A stretch of 64,000 nucleotides of DNA. Origin: Pagrus major. Lineage: Eukaryota > Chordata > Actinopteri > Spariformes > Sparidae. The notes beneath the pieces are model-generated. The model saw only the letters and a program-made list of their open reading frames with translations, had not been told where the DNA came from and did no database searches. Positions 1-39,420 of this stretch are shown piece by piece. Numbering within the stretch: the first letter of the stretch is position 1; each line of letters starts with the position of its first letter. The stretch is from positions 29,930,864-29,994,863 of the forward strand of contig NC_133230.1 of the NCBI RefSeq assembly GCF_040436345.1. Direction: 5' to 3'. The position numbers and the translations under genes were made by a program.

Positions 1-3000
1 AGATACAATCTTGTTGAATTTACATTCCACATAACCTAGAGAGGCTTAAACCATTTCATGGTGCATCAACAAGCTTGATTTTTGCTATTAGAAGTGACTT
101 TTTACAGAATAATATAATTGTTTGTAGTTGTGGCAAAAGGGGAACATGAACTAAATAGCAATAAAATGACCAAAATAACACCGACACCAAGTTGGTTTTC
201 AATTAAACAGGGAGTCCCTCTCAATTTTCTACATTTTAGCATGACAGCTAGCTGTGCTATCACTGCCAACCTGGCAGAAAGACGTTTGTGTTAGCAGGGC
301 CTGACGGACTTGAACACAACTTTCCCCCTTTAATCAGTGTGATGACATAAGAGGCAGACAGCGAGCCAGTCATTCAGTCAGTATAGAGTTTGATTAACCT
401 AATCACCAGGCTCCAGGCTACTGATTGGGTTTACAAACGCTCCTTGTCATCGTTGTGTCATTAGCTCGTCGTTAGTCGCGGCCGCCTTGACGTGGAGCAG
501 CGACGTGCCGCGCCTAAACACAGCAATCAGGGGATTAGTGTGCAGTTACAGCAAAGCCTCAATGGACGCCTGAGGCTCTGAGTCAAAGAGGGGAAAGTCC
601 TGCCTTACTATGCTAGCTCCACGTGGCCAGGGTGCTAACTGTACATGGGCAACGCCACAACTGATTAGCAGTGGGGATGATGAGAGGAAACATTCAGTCA
701 CTTCGGACACACGGGTTTCCCCGGTGGTTGGTTTCCCGGACTCCAATTAAGCCAAGTGTTTGACTCAAGCAATGATTTGAATGGAGGGATTCCATTGAAA
801 ATACGTTTTAGCCTCCAATTAGGTTTGCTTAATCTAAAACTGGGAATGCAGCCCAAGGACATCACAGACACAGAGTTGCATGCAACACAGTGACTCTGTG
901 AAGTGGCTGCAGAAAGACTGGTGACATTTGGAGATTATTTTCTTTTGACTTAATTTTGAAATCAATTGGAATGATTGACAACAATCACTTACTGTGCAAA
1001 AGATTGGATTTATGAAGAGTGACAATATTATGTGTCTGAGTGCTCTCCTGAGCTCCTTGGCTTGCAGGCTTAGAGTCACCACACCCTTGTTTCCTTATGA
1101 TGAAAAGCCCTAAGGGCCAGCCGAGTACTTTCCAAGAGTTGTCTCACGTCTGCAGAGGAAAGTGGCACGGACACTTGTCAGGAAACCAGCGCCGGGTTCC
1201 TGCTCGAATCTGGTTGGATTCTGCGGTGAGTCAAATGGTGCTTGGGAGGCTGAACCCCTCTGAAGAGGGAAATAAATGTAAATTCAATATTTGGGGGCTC
1301 TTTGAAGTCCATTTGCACTTGAATGAGTGTGACAGAACCTGGAATGACCCCTCTTGAAAGAGTCCCTTAACAGCGATGAAAGGAGTTGAAAGGGACAAAC
1401 ACTGATGACAATGGTTGAAAAGTTGGAGACGTGTACATGGTGTGTGTTTGTGAGTGTTCACAAGAGGCTGTGCTTGAATGTGTGTGTGCAGTGGTGTTAG
1501 ACATGCACAGACAGCAGGGATTATTGAGTTTGTCTTCTTAAAACCATTTGAATGTGAATACACAATGGAAAACAATCTGTTTGGCCCAGTGCCTGGTTGG
1601 CAGGGTCCTGTCTGACTTGTGTTTTGCTGGTTGGTATTCATGCCATTCATTTCATACACTACATACCTCACCGTGCTCCTTCACAGCTCCAAGTACCAGG
1701 GACCTAGTCTCAAAAATAAAAACATGTGGCTTTTGTTGCAGAGAGGAATGAACAACAGCATTCCATGTGCAACCACATCAAAGGTCCCCCGCGCCAAGGG
1801 GCTAAATGAGGGCAGACTGTCCTGCTCGCCCATCCTGACATGACTGCCACTAATTAACCCGAGATCCAGAACTGACACTTAATCTTCATCACTTTTCTTC
1901 ACGTCTTCACTCTAATCTCCACAGTTTTTTAAATGTGCATGGCTCCTCTTTCGAGAAGGGACAGCCACACAACAAGCACAAAGGGGCATTGTCTGCTGGT
2001 GAAAATGTGGTTTACAGGCTCTGTTATAATGGCTTGGTGGTTGCTGGAAGCCATGCGCACTTCCTAATATTTGACTCACATGCGATTTCATTTTGAGAAA
2101 AGACTGAGCTATGGAGCTTTGCCTTTGTGTGAGGGGGACGCCTCACAACTTATTTTCTGAGCCGACAGGCCCCCTCCCCACTCCTCACCCACTCTTCCCC
2201 TCTCTGGTGGCGCTACTATATTTGTGTGGGATCTCTAGCGATGGAAGGGGAGACGCAGGCTGCGTTGCCAGTCAAACGTGTTCGGGCTGTCAGACTGAAC
2301 GGCTTCCAGCGCTGCGATCTGGCTCCTCTCCTCGTCAGTAGGAGCTGTTTGATCTGACAGAGAGACTCCATTAGAGACACAGGGAAGTTCAACTGCTGGG
2401 AGGTTGGATGGCTTCAGCAGTCAGAGTAGCAGCCCAGAGAGGAAAAGGTTTGCACACACAGTCTGGTTGCAATCTTGGTGTCTGCGCTGTGTATCTATAA
2501 ATGTCTCTGAGTATTACTTGTCCTTATACTACAGTAGGTGTGTGTGGTTACACTTTGACGAGTGCAACGTAAGAAAGCCCGACTGGGTTGACATATTTTG
2601 GGGCTCTGTCGGGCAAAGGGGTGATGACGCAGTGGATAATGATATCATAAATGTGCAGCGCTGCTGAGCTGCAATGAGGGGGAGAGAGGGAGGGGGGGGT
2701 TCGGGTTGAGGTGCTGAGAAGAGCAAGTAAAACGTGATATCCTCTTCAACACACACCATAGTTAACCTTCAGTCTCACGGTGGTGATGACCTCATAAACT
2801 TGCGCCGCAGTCTAACAGGTTAGGGTAGACACTTGTGTCAGTGGTAGACAATGGTTTGATAAATATGCATCAATGGTTCAGCCACAGACCGTCACTGCAC
2901 TCCCTACATTTAATGTGGCTTCAACTTCCACTAATCAGGAGGAACTCTGACAAATGACTCAATTCTCAAAGACATAGTAATAGACAAAGTAATATTGGGG

Positions 3001-4485
3001 GATTAGTACTGTAGTAAACCTGGGGGGATTTCATCAGCGGCTTGCACTGTGTGATAGCTGTTAAAAAGGGGCAGGGAGAGTGAATTGATGTGGCTCCTGT
3101 GAAGGTTTTGTCTCCTCATCTGTGTGTGGCAGCTGGGCTCTGGCAGGGCTCTGGCACCGGGGCTGTATGGCAGTTAAACTGTCACTGGCAGGAACTGTAA
3201 ATCTTTTGCAGAAGGTGAATGCAGCCTGACAGCAGCACAGGTGTATGTGCGAGTTTGTCACAAGACAAGAGTTGCTTGTCTGTATGTCTTTGTCTCTCAG
3301 CCATCCTGAGAAGCAGTCTCCAAAAGTTTAGCACATTTGGCTAAGTCAGAGTGAGTCAGGATACTCGTGCGTGTATGTGTGCGGGTGTGTGTGTGTGTGT
3401 CTGTAGGGGGTGGGGGTGCTGTCACTTTGGCAACGCAACTGCACATATTGCAGCGATTACCACAGCGGAAAAATGTTTTTCTGCAACATGCAATTACTAC
3501 AGATTACAGATTGCCGTCCTTGCATCAGAAGCTCTCGCTAGAAAAGGAGAAACACAGTGCGTCTGTGTGTGTATGTGGATTTGTGTGTGTGTCGTTACAC
3601 ACAAATAGACAGACAGACACAGAGACAAAGAAAGATGAGAAATGATTATAGCTCACACTAAAAACCACAACTGAAAAAAATGGGGGAGTTGACGTATTTA
3701 TGGGACTCATTTAGATTTAAAAGTTATACTGACTTCCAGGGGTAAATAAAGACCCTGGAAAAAACACAATCTGTCCTTCAGTGAAATGACGAAAAGTCAA
3801 GCGGGTACTTTTCTCCGGCCTCTGTCTGTCATCATCGATATTATGAAAAGCAGACACTGACGTCCTCATGAAGTACACAAACCTAAATTCCACCGGTCAT
3901 ATCAATTTTTGGACTTTACATTTTGTTCCAGGTTACAAATCACCATGAATATCAAAAAGCTTACTTCAGGTCACACTAAACAATATAGCCCAAAAGTGGT
4001 GCCCCGCAGCAAGGCAGGGCCCTATTTACAAACCCACCAGATCAAAACTCAACCCAAACTGCTCCTATAATAGCACTGGGGCCTTCTGGTGAGCTTACCA
4101 TCCAATGCTACTTTTAGTGGGTTTCCAAAGAATAAACAGGCCTAGGAACCACATCACAGGCTGCTGACTGTCATCGTTGGGTGAGTGTACCCGACGGATG
4201 ATGTGAGGGCGGAGCGACCGTGACACCGGGGTTTACGGCGAGTTCCCCCCTGCCTGACTCGGGTGTGGTGTGTGCCATTGAACTGCCACTGAAAGGACAG
4301 GAAGGGGGCCTGACCACGTTTAACCCCGAACTCCGATCACAGTCAACTCATCAGAGCGTCTCTCTGTGCCTTTTGTGATTTTTTCGGTTATTGTGAACAG
4401 AGGAGTAGTTCGAATAGAGTCCTGTTTTCTTTGTATTAAAAACAGGATGATGTGCAATTGGATATGCACACAAAAACTAAGCCCC
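1..4485. other. Upstream flank or P1-P2 intron, no gene seen
   Basis: No exon was recognised. A RUNX-consensus TGTGGTTA lies at 2543-2550, and an imperfect TG/CA-rich tract lies at 3378-3400. Whether this belongs to a long runx3 P1-P2 intron or is intergenic cannot be settled without the P1 exon. Confidence 0.6.
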
Positions 4486-4493
4486 CTCTAGAA
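4486..4493. repeat. Left target-site duplication of hAT-like element
   Basis: CTCTAGAA, matching 7 of 8 bases with CTCTAGAG at 5916-5923 on the other side of the element. Confidence 0.7.
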
Positions 4494-5915
4494 CAATGGT
4501 GGAAGAAGTACTTAAATCTTTAACCTATGTAAAAGTAACAATACTCCATTACAAGGGAAACTCCTGAATTTAAAGATATAACAGTTCTGCATTAAAATGT
4601 CTTCCAACAATGTTCAAACCCACAGAAATCCATGAGTTTACTCAAGATAATGGCGTGTTTTATTTGGTCTCCTGCCACTTTAATTTCCGGGAGAGAGTGA
4701 GAGAGTGTGAAAGGAAGTTGGCAAACAGGACTTAAGTTAGCGTCAATAAGACTAAAACATTCCCTCGGCCATGAATATTTCTGTCTAAGTCAAATAGATA
4801 GATTTTTACCATCACTAGTGGTTGCTTAAAAATAAAGACACAAATTCTCATAATCCCGCGCTACTTACAACTTTTGTTTTTTTGATTGAGAGACCCCTAG
4901 TGGCAGAAATTACATACTGTGCATTTAAGATCCTACTAGTAAAAGTGTAAAAGCACAAATCTCAATCGCCAAAGAATAATAGCAAAGGGTCAAATGTGGT
5001 GTGGTGTTACAATAGCACAAGTAGAAAAGAGTCATGAAGTGACAGCAAATGAATGTCAGCTACAAAGCAATATCTATCTAGAGTTAGCCAACATTAACCA
5101 CCACAGGCTACTGGTCATACCAGAACAAGTACAGCTGTAGTAGTTAAACTGAGTGTAATGTACTGAAAAAGGTGCAATTGATTGATGATGAGTTCAACTT
5201 TTCATTAGTAAGACAAAGACTATATATTTTTTTTCCTTTCAAAAATTACAAAGTGTCGCTTTAATGTACCATAAGGACTCATACTGCAAAAAGAAAAATG
5301 GTCCCTGTGCAGAAAGTTCAATATTAGATTGTTAAGAGTGATGCATTAGTGTGGAAGTAGCATTTTGCTGACTGTTGACTGCCAGGTGGAGCTGGTTTAG
5401 ACAACTTCATATACACATATTTCAGTCATGAGGTTCCCAACCTGATGTTGGTCCCCCCCTCCCAGGGTCACAAGATAAATCTGAAGGGGAAAAGAAGAAA
5501 AAAAATAATACCGCTACACACATTTGTGTAGGGTATCAAACAGTTATTTAAATTGAACCATCTGCAAAGTTCACAGGGATATTTGCCTTTAGTAGGACAA
5601 ATCATTAATATCTGAAGTCGTACATGCTTTTTTCTACGAGATCACAAACCAAAAAGTTTGGACACCACTGGTTTTCCCTTTAATACCATGTTATAGACTT
5701 ACACTATTTTATTTATTTTTTTCAAATCTAAAAGCTTAAACTGAAAAGCAACAGGTAACTTAAGCTGTCAAATAAATATAGTGGAGTAAAAAGTGCAATG
5801 TTTTCTTGTGAAATGCACTCAAATAGAAGTATAAAAATGCATAAAATGAAAATACTCAAGTAAAGTAAAAAAACTTCAAAATTGTGTAAATGTATTTCAT
5901 TACTTTCTACCACTG
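4494..5915. mobile_element. Non-autonomous hAT-like DNA transposon (1422 bp)
   Basis: The left end reads CAATGGTGGAAGAAGTAC. The right end on the opposite strand reads CAGTGGTAGAAAGTAATG, giving imperfect terminal inverted repeats of the CAGTGGTGG type. It is flanked by near-identical 8-bp duplications: CTCTAGAA at 4486-4493 and CTCTAGAG at 5916-5923. An 8-bp target-site duplication is the hallmark of hAT elements. No transposase reading frame is present inside. The interior appears to be a patchwork that includes another repeat fragment near 4877-4929. Confidence 0.75.
4877..4929. repeat. Short interspersed-repeat fragment within the hAT-like element
   Basis: Contains GAGAGACCCCTAGTGGCAGA followed by AATTACATACTGTGC and TTTAA. 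I recognise this as resembling the end of a common short teleost repeat. The opposite end was not located. Confidence 0.35.
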
Positions 5916-5923
5916 CTCTAGAG
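5916..5923. repeat. Right target-site duplication of hAT-like element
   Basis: CTCTAGAG, the partner of 4486-4493. The single mismatch suggests an insertion that is not very recent. Confidence 0.7.
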
Positions 5924-8900
5924 AATTGTACATCATCAAAGTGGCACCACTACCAAACTCGTCCCATCATTTATTCAATATGAAATGAAGTGTCGGATAC
6001 AAATACATGACTGGTATGTTTGAAAATGAATGTAGTCTTTAAGAAGTCCATTTACATTTAGCAGACAGAAATAAAAACATAGTTGGAGTCGTCCCCCAAC
6101 AGCCATTACGCTGCTCAATTGATTCAGAGGGCTTTTATAAGCCCTTGGCTCCGCTCTGCACCTTTTATAAAATGTAAGAATATTAAAGATGCATGAGATG
6201 AATGTGCTCATTGTCTCCTCTGGTGACTGCCGCGTCTCAACTCATCACGCTTACATAGTAATTAGCTGCTGGGTTTGGAAATGTCACCATCCTCTTCATC
6301 ATTTTTAAGATAATATATACTCTAAACGCCTTCAAGGATCTGGAATTAGGGGCTGACACTCCTATGAGTTACTGGATGTATAAAGTGTAATGAGGGGCAA
6401 ATTATAGAAGGAAACTATAGAAATAAAAGTTAAAATAAAGAGGGTTTTTTGCTTAAACAAAGTCTGAATACACAAGCACATTCCAGTGATCATTAAAACT
6501 AACACAGACAGCCCTGGTGGAGAAAAAACAACATACAAATTTATATGATCAAAATTGTCCAATGTGTTTCCTATTTTCTTGTCTGAACATCAAACTGGAC
6601 AAAAATGACCACCAATTGTGATGTGCTGACATATTATGTAATCAAAATTTGAAGAGAGAATCAGCCATCAGAGAAGTGCGAGCCCAAAACCCAAACAGTC
6701 TGTACCCACTCACTGTTGTTTAAAAGTTTCTCCATATACTTGTGTATATAAACACTCCAACGCTAGAATATGATTTGGCTTTGAGGGGCCTGGCACAAAT
6801 GGCTTTGGTGACTTACATCATGCTTGGAAGTCTAATCACAGACACTCCTGTCATATCAAGCAGAAAAAGTCCATTTCATAGCGAGCTAAAAAAGAGGAAA
6901 AAAAAGAAGGGAAGGGTAAACAAGCTTGGCGTTCCACAGCCACCGCAGAATTCATCATTCATACAAAAAAATACCCTGAGCCCCAAAGTAGAGCTAATTT
7001 AATCCGAGAGGAATAAAACTCCATTTCATAGAAGTCGTCCATTCAGAACACTCATATTTCCACTGAGCAGAAACCCCCGGCTGAAATTCGAGCAGACACT
7101 TTTCGGAAGGAATGCATTCGGTGGGTTGAGGGCCAAAGCTCGCCCTGTAATTTGTGAATGTACAGAAATGTGTGACCGCCACGGCTCCTCTAAAGATAGA
7201 AATCTTTGTCTTATGTCATCGCTGAACCTCAAACTATTTCTAATTGCCCCCATAGCCCCCTTTTCCAAATGAATAGCTACCCATCCAGAGGCTTATGTGT
7301 GCATGTCTGAAAATAGCCCGGGAGTTTACACAGGCTAATAGATCATATTCAGGACAAAACAATGAAAAACTTTAAAGGGATCTCCACGTATCTGAGAGTG
7401 CCCCTCTCTTCAAAGTGACTTTAAAGTGGCACTGAAAGCTGTGTGGGTGGCATTTAGAGTCAGATATAAGTTTACAGACCCCAAAGGCTTCCCTGGGTTC
7501 CTCTGCTAATGGGGATCATACTCATATTAATCTTTACAATCTGACTCACTACACATAAAACCTAAAGTAAAGTTGGTTGAAGAAGTAGTGAGACTTTGTA
7601 GGGACTCCAAAGAACTTAAAACTGAAGGTCTCATTTAGAACCATTTGACTGTTCTTCCTCGCCAACAAACCATTTTCTGATACCACAGGAAACCCTTTTC
7701 TTTGCTGTGAGCGTTAATTGTGACACAGTGATGAAGGCAACCTCACTCAGAGCAACCATCAGTAAACAATGATGTGATTTCTTAGGATCTATTTTCTTTT
7801 AATCCTCCGCTGGTAAGAATCATATATTCTGAGGCCTATTTGAGGTGGGTGCGGGGGTTTCACATGTCCTCCACGACTTGTGTCTTGATTTCAGGCTCAA
7901 CCCACCCGGATCATTAAAAATCGTTCAGGGGCACGGCGGGCTCTGTCCTTGATGCCTGTTGCGGCTGAAACTGTAGAAACTGCATGTTGAAATGCAGAGG
8001 TCTAAATGTGACAGGCGCCCGGAGCGCACATTACTTCTGAGTAGGGTATAGCTGGGGTGTGTGGTCACGTATTAATAATGAACTAGGGCAGGAGGATGAC
8101 TAAAATATCACCGGCATTGTCATTGTCCCAGTCGAGCTGGGCTCAAAAATAGAGGCTGCATGATAGGCGATCTGATTGGAGGTGATTTTGTTGCAGTAAC
8201 AAAAGAGTCTTTAATATGGGGTTCCCAGGCATTTTGAATTCAAAAACACCTAAAATGAAACACATTAAGCCACGGATATTAAGGTATTTCCCTAGGACTC
8301 TTATGAAGAAAGACTTCAGAGGATGATGGCAATGAAAATGGCTTTATCCTCAAAATGAAACATTCTGGTTTCTCTAACTGGTGTAATTTCTAAAGTAAAA
8401 GGGTGTGATGTTTTTTTAATTCGTTGGTAAACCTCTTGACTCACCGCACCCTGCTGAACTACTGCCCTAGATCACCAATATAACAAGCAACCACAAACAA
8501 GGAGTGGCAAGGTGTTACACAAGCTTATAGGTAAATACTTCCGTGAGCTGAAAAAAATATATTTAAAAAATAAGAATACAGACATGGAAAATGTTTCATG
8601 TTGATTTGATGTATAGAGATAATATTAAGCAAGGCCTTCTTGCAACAGATCCTTCAGATACAGGTGTGTGCTATAGATAAACGACAGTGTTCCTGCATGC
8701 TGCATGGTGTGAGGTCTGTGGCCAGGGTTGATCCCACATAAACAGCAATCATAAAAATAAGCTCTAAAATCCCAATCATCCCCTTATTATTTCTGTAATT
8801 ATGAATTATCTATTTTTCTGTTTTTAACTTTTAATCTCCATCTCTGCCTCTCTCTCTGACTGTGGCTCTAGTGGTAATTAAGGGAAAATCTGAAGCCACT

Positions 8901-9840
8901 CCGATGGCTCCTCGCGTCACTTAACTGCACCTAATTTATTCTCATGCAAGTAAACAACTTAAAAACCGCCACACGCGCACGCACGCAGAGACGCGCGCGC
9001 ACACAGGAAAATAAAACGTGTTATTATTAAAATGAATCATCGATTGATTGGATGCGTTTGAAAACGCGCTGCAAGGAAAATCCAGATGACTTGTTCAGTA
9101 TCAATTTTACTTTCAATTTCCCGTTTGCATTTATTAATTCAAATCATTGGCTAGGCTATTTTATCATCTTTTGTGAGAGATTTTAATTTTTTTATGCAAG
9201 GCTGCAGGGAATTTCTAAATTAATTTCTGCAACAGACATGTCGCAAAATCTTTCAGAATAATGTTTATATCCTGATCAATAAGAAAAACTCCGTCAGTGC
9301 TCACTAAAACTACCAAGGTAAACTTGTAAACAATATTTTAGGGGAGAGTTTGCACATGAATGTACATTAAAAGATATAAATCAATAAACACATGGATTAA
9401 CTACATTTTATATTTTGAGACGGACGCGTAAAGTCCGATCCATCACACGACGTCAATGTGCGTTAATTAAACGAATAAACGTCTGTGTTTTTATAATAAT
9501 TTAATTTCTGAACAATTTGAGAGATTACTGTGATTCAGCCAAAAATTCAAATATAGATGTAAAAAAAAAAAAAATCACAAGCGCTTCTTTAACGATAAAA
9601 ACAACTCATCAAGAGAATTCGTTTAACTGATGGAAAACAGTGCAAATTAATTCATCTTTCCGACTATCTGCCAGCACAGATAAAAGTTTCCTTTTCTCTG
9701 CAGATGTGAAATGTCTGCCTCAGACCGTCTGAGCTGACAGCGATTGAAAAGGCAAATGCGCCAACTAGTGTCAGAAAGCGGCATGGCGGAGGGCTCTGCA
9801 GGGTGTGCCGCCGTCACTTGATTGTAACCCTCCACATTTC
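5924..9840. other. Non-coding upstream region, no gene seen
   Basis: No coding sequence. From about 8860 to 9650 the sequence is AT-rich, non-repetitive and dense in homeodomain-type ATTA cores with a GTTTGCAT near 9123. This composition is typical of conserved non-coding elements near developmental regulators, but conservation could not be tested. Confidence 0.5.
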
Positions 9841-9865
9841 AGGTTTCTAATGAATTCAGCCTCTG

Positions 9866-9870
<5 letters not shown>

Positions 9871-9952
<82 letters not shown>
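9871..9952. repeat. (CA)n-(GA)n compound microsatellite
   Basis: Alternating CA to about 9914, then GA to 9952, about 1.6 kb upstream of the runx3 start codon. Confidence 0.95.
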
Positions 9953-9953
<1 letters not shown>

Positions 9954-9959
9954 TACTCT

Positions 9960-10270
9960 GCTGTGTCGTTTGATGTGTTTGCTTTAATTCTCTAATAAAT
10001 TCAGCTCAGTCAATTAAAATGATACGGATCTGTCCTACACCCATAATTTCACTTTATGAAGATGTTATTTACCGGAGGGAGAAGGTGTGAAGCCGCCAGA
10101 CATAATAGCTTTTCATAATGAATAAATGAGAGTAAAGCCACATGTCTTTGCATTATAAATCCTTTCTTAGATAAATTAACAACTGCAGCAGAATTAGGTC
10201 GGTGGAGACGCTTTGACGCACCAGTGTGACGAGATAAAGGTGCACTTTAACAACACATAATCGGCTCTTA
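9960..10270. promoter_or_regulatory. Candidate conserved non-coding element upstream of runx3 P2
   Basis: AT-rich, unique-looking sequence about 0.3-0.6 kb before the promoter block. It has multiple TAAT/ATTA cores (CAATTAAAATG, CATAATGAATAA, GATAAATTAAC) and TTTGCATTATAAAT near 10148. No ORF or repeat is seen. The assignment rests on composition only. Confidence 0.3.
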
Positions 10271-10559
10271 TGAAATATTGTTAAATCCCTCAAATGAAAT
10301 ATCTAAGACATAGAGATTCTGTATCTAATTTAAACTGTGCTTTAAGTCACTGGCTATCATTTAAAATCAACATATCTCCAAATAACTCATTTTCACGCAA
10401 TTCTGTACAAACCACGTGTCCCTTCTTTACAAAAAAAAAAAATTCTTACTGCCTCCCTGCATCGTGTTAACATGTGTCTATATGCCGTATAATAACACAC
10501 GCAGGCACGCAAGAGCACAGATATGTATCAATAATTCAGCTCGTGTGTAACAACAGCAC

Positions 10560-37910
<27,351 letters not shown>

Positions 37911-39420
37911 CTGACAGACAGCTAGACAATCGGAGGGTGTGGGAGGAAAAGTAAAGAGGATGATGAACAAAAAAAGATGAACACTGAAAGAAAAAAAACA
38001 AACAAAAAAAGAGAAATGCTGCATGTTTGTCTTTTATTTCTCCGGCACTCGCTTTAAAGACTTTCTGCGTTTTACCGACTTTCTCAAGACTTCCAAGCAT
38101 TTTGTAAATTTTGAGTAAACTCCTGCACTGTGCTAAAACATGTACTCTTAAAGGACTAAAAAAGCCATAAAAGTTGAGATTATGTTGAGCTAAAACTGTA
38201 AATAGACATGAGGGTAAAACCAGAGAAGCCATAGTGACCTATCAGGATCTGGTGTAAACAGGTACTCAAAGACAAAGAGACAATGGTGGTATGATCAATC
38301 AGTACAGCTGATGTACTGAAAAACCACAGTGGACATTCAGCAAACAGACTGATCCGACTCACCTGGTAAGTGGAGAAGAGCAGTCGGACTGGATGTTTTG
38401 GACATCCTTCCAACGGCATGGCTGCACTGCTGTAGCAATCGGTCCTTCTAAGCTTTAATATCTGTAAAAATTTTAATATTGCAAACCATTTTGTGTCAAT
38501 ATCTTCACTTGCATCCAGGGCTGTTTCTTGTGCTCACAGTACTCATGCAGTAATTTATTATCCAAATGGACACATTTAGCCTTTGGTGCTATGGTATGCG
38601 GTGGATGTTTCAACACAATCGCTGAGAGAAAAGCATTTTATCTGTCAGGACTCACATGTTTAAGAAATGAATTGTCTTTGCTGTGTCATCAGTGTATCCA
38701 GTTTCAACAAGACAATGGCTGAGGAATGTAAAAGACGAACACAGTGGGCTGATTATTTGGTTTCTTTTTCTGACGGACTATTCAAGTTCTGTTGTGTTGA
38801 CTCTTCGTGTTTCCTTTGATTTCTTTTTCAAGCCCTTTTCTGAAAAGAAAAAGTCCTGGTCTGGTGTCTTCGAACTGGATGACACGGTTTACTTTTGATA
38901 TTTATTTGAGCCAAATTGTGAGGAAATGTTGCGCATATACCCAAAATCCTTAAGCATTTCTCTCTACCTTTCCTTTTTTATATATATATATATACAGTAT
39001 ATATGCCATATTTTGTTGTTGAGTATAAATTTGGAATTTGTGTAATATATTGCTACTAAATTATAAAAAAAACAAAACCTTTAATGTAATTATTTTGTCT
39101 TCCAATGTAGCTTTGATGCACTAAAAACTTTTATTCCTTATGAACCACGCCCAACAGATTCTGTTAGTGAGATGGTGTATCTATAGCCGAAATCTTTTAA
39201 ACGACTTCCAAATTGCCTTCCTGCGCTAAATAAGCCATTTGCTTGATTTTTGCACTATGTTTGAACTTTCATTTCTCTTTTTTGGTTATGTATTTACAAA
39301 TAGCTGAAACTCTGCCGAGCTAAATATGAAATATTCCTTCTCATATATTTGCCGAACACACTGAAAGTGTCCTTTTAACAAATCCTCCACCAAGTAAATA
39401 AAGATTTCATGATTAGACAC
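37911..39420 (+). other. runx3: runx3 3'UTR
   Basis: About 1.5 kb from the stop codon to just past the AATAAA at 39397-39402. It is A/T-rich with A-runs just after the stop (37968-38012) and a (TA)n tract at 38979-39004. A GU-rich GGTGTGTGTG element at 39444-39453 lies where a downstream cleavage element is expected. Confidence 0.75.
39397..39402 (+). terminator. runx3: runx3 polyadenylation signal AATAAA
   Basis: A canonical AATAAA, followed about 42 nt later by a GU-rich element. It is the only canonical hexamer I noticed between the stop codon and this point, so it is the probable main 3' end. Confidence 0.7.

Noticed and set aside
2408..2450. ATGGCTTCAGCAG, similar to the start of the RUNX1 P1 leader (ATGGCTTCAGACAG)
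   Set aside because: The translation after Met-Ala-Ser does not give a SIF-like leader peptide and no phase-1 donor follows with family similarity; judged a chance match.
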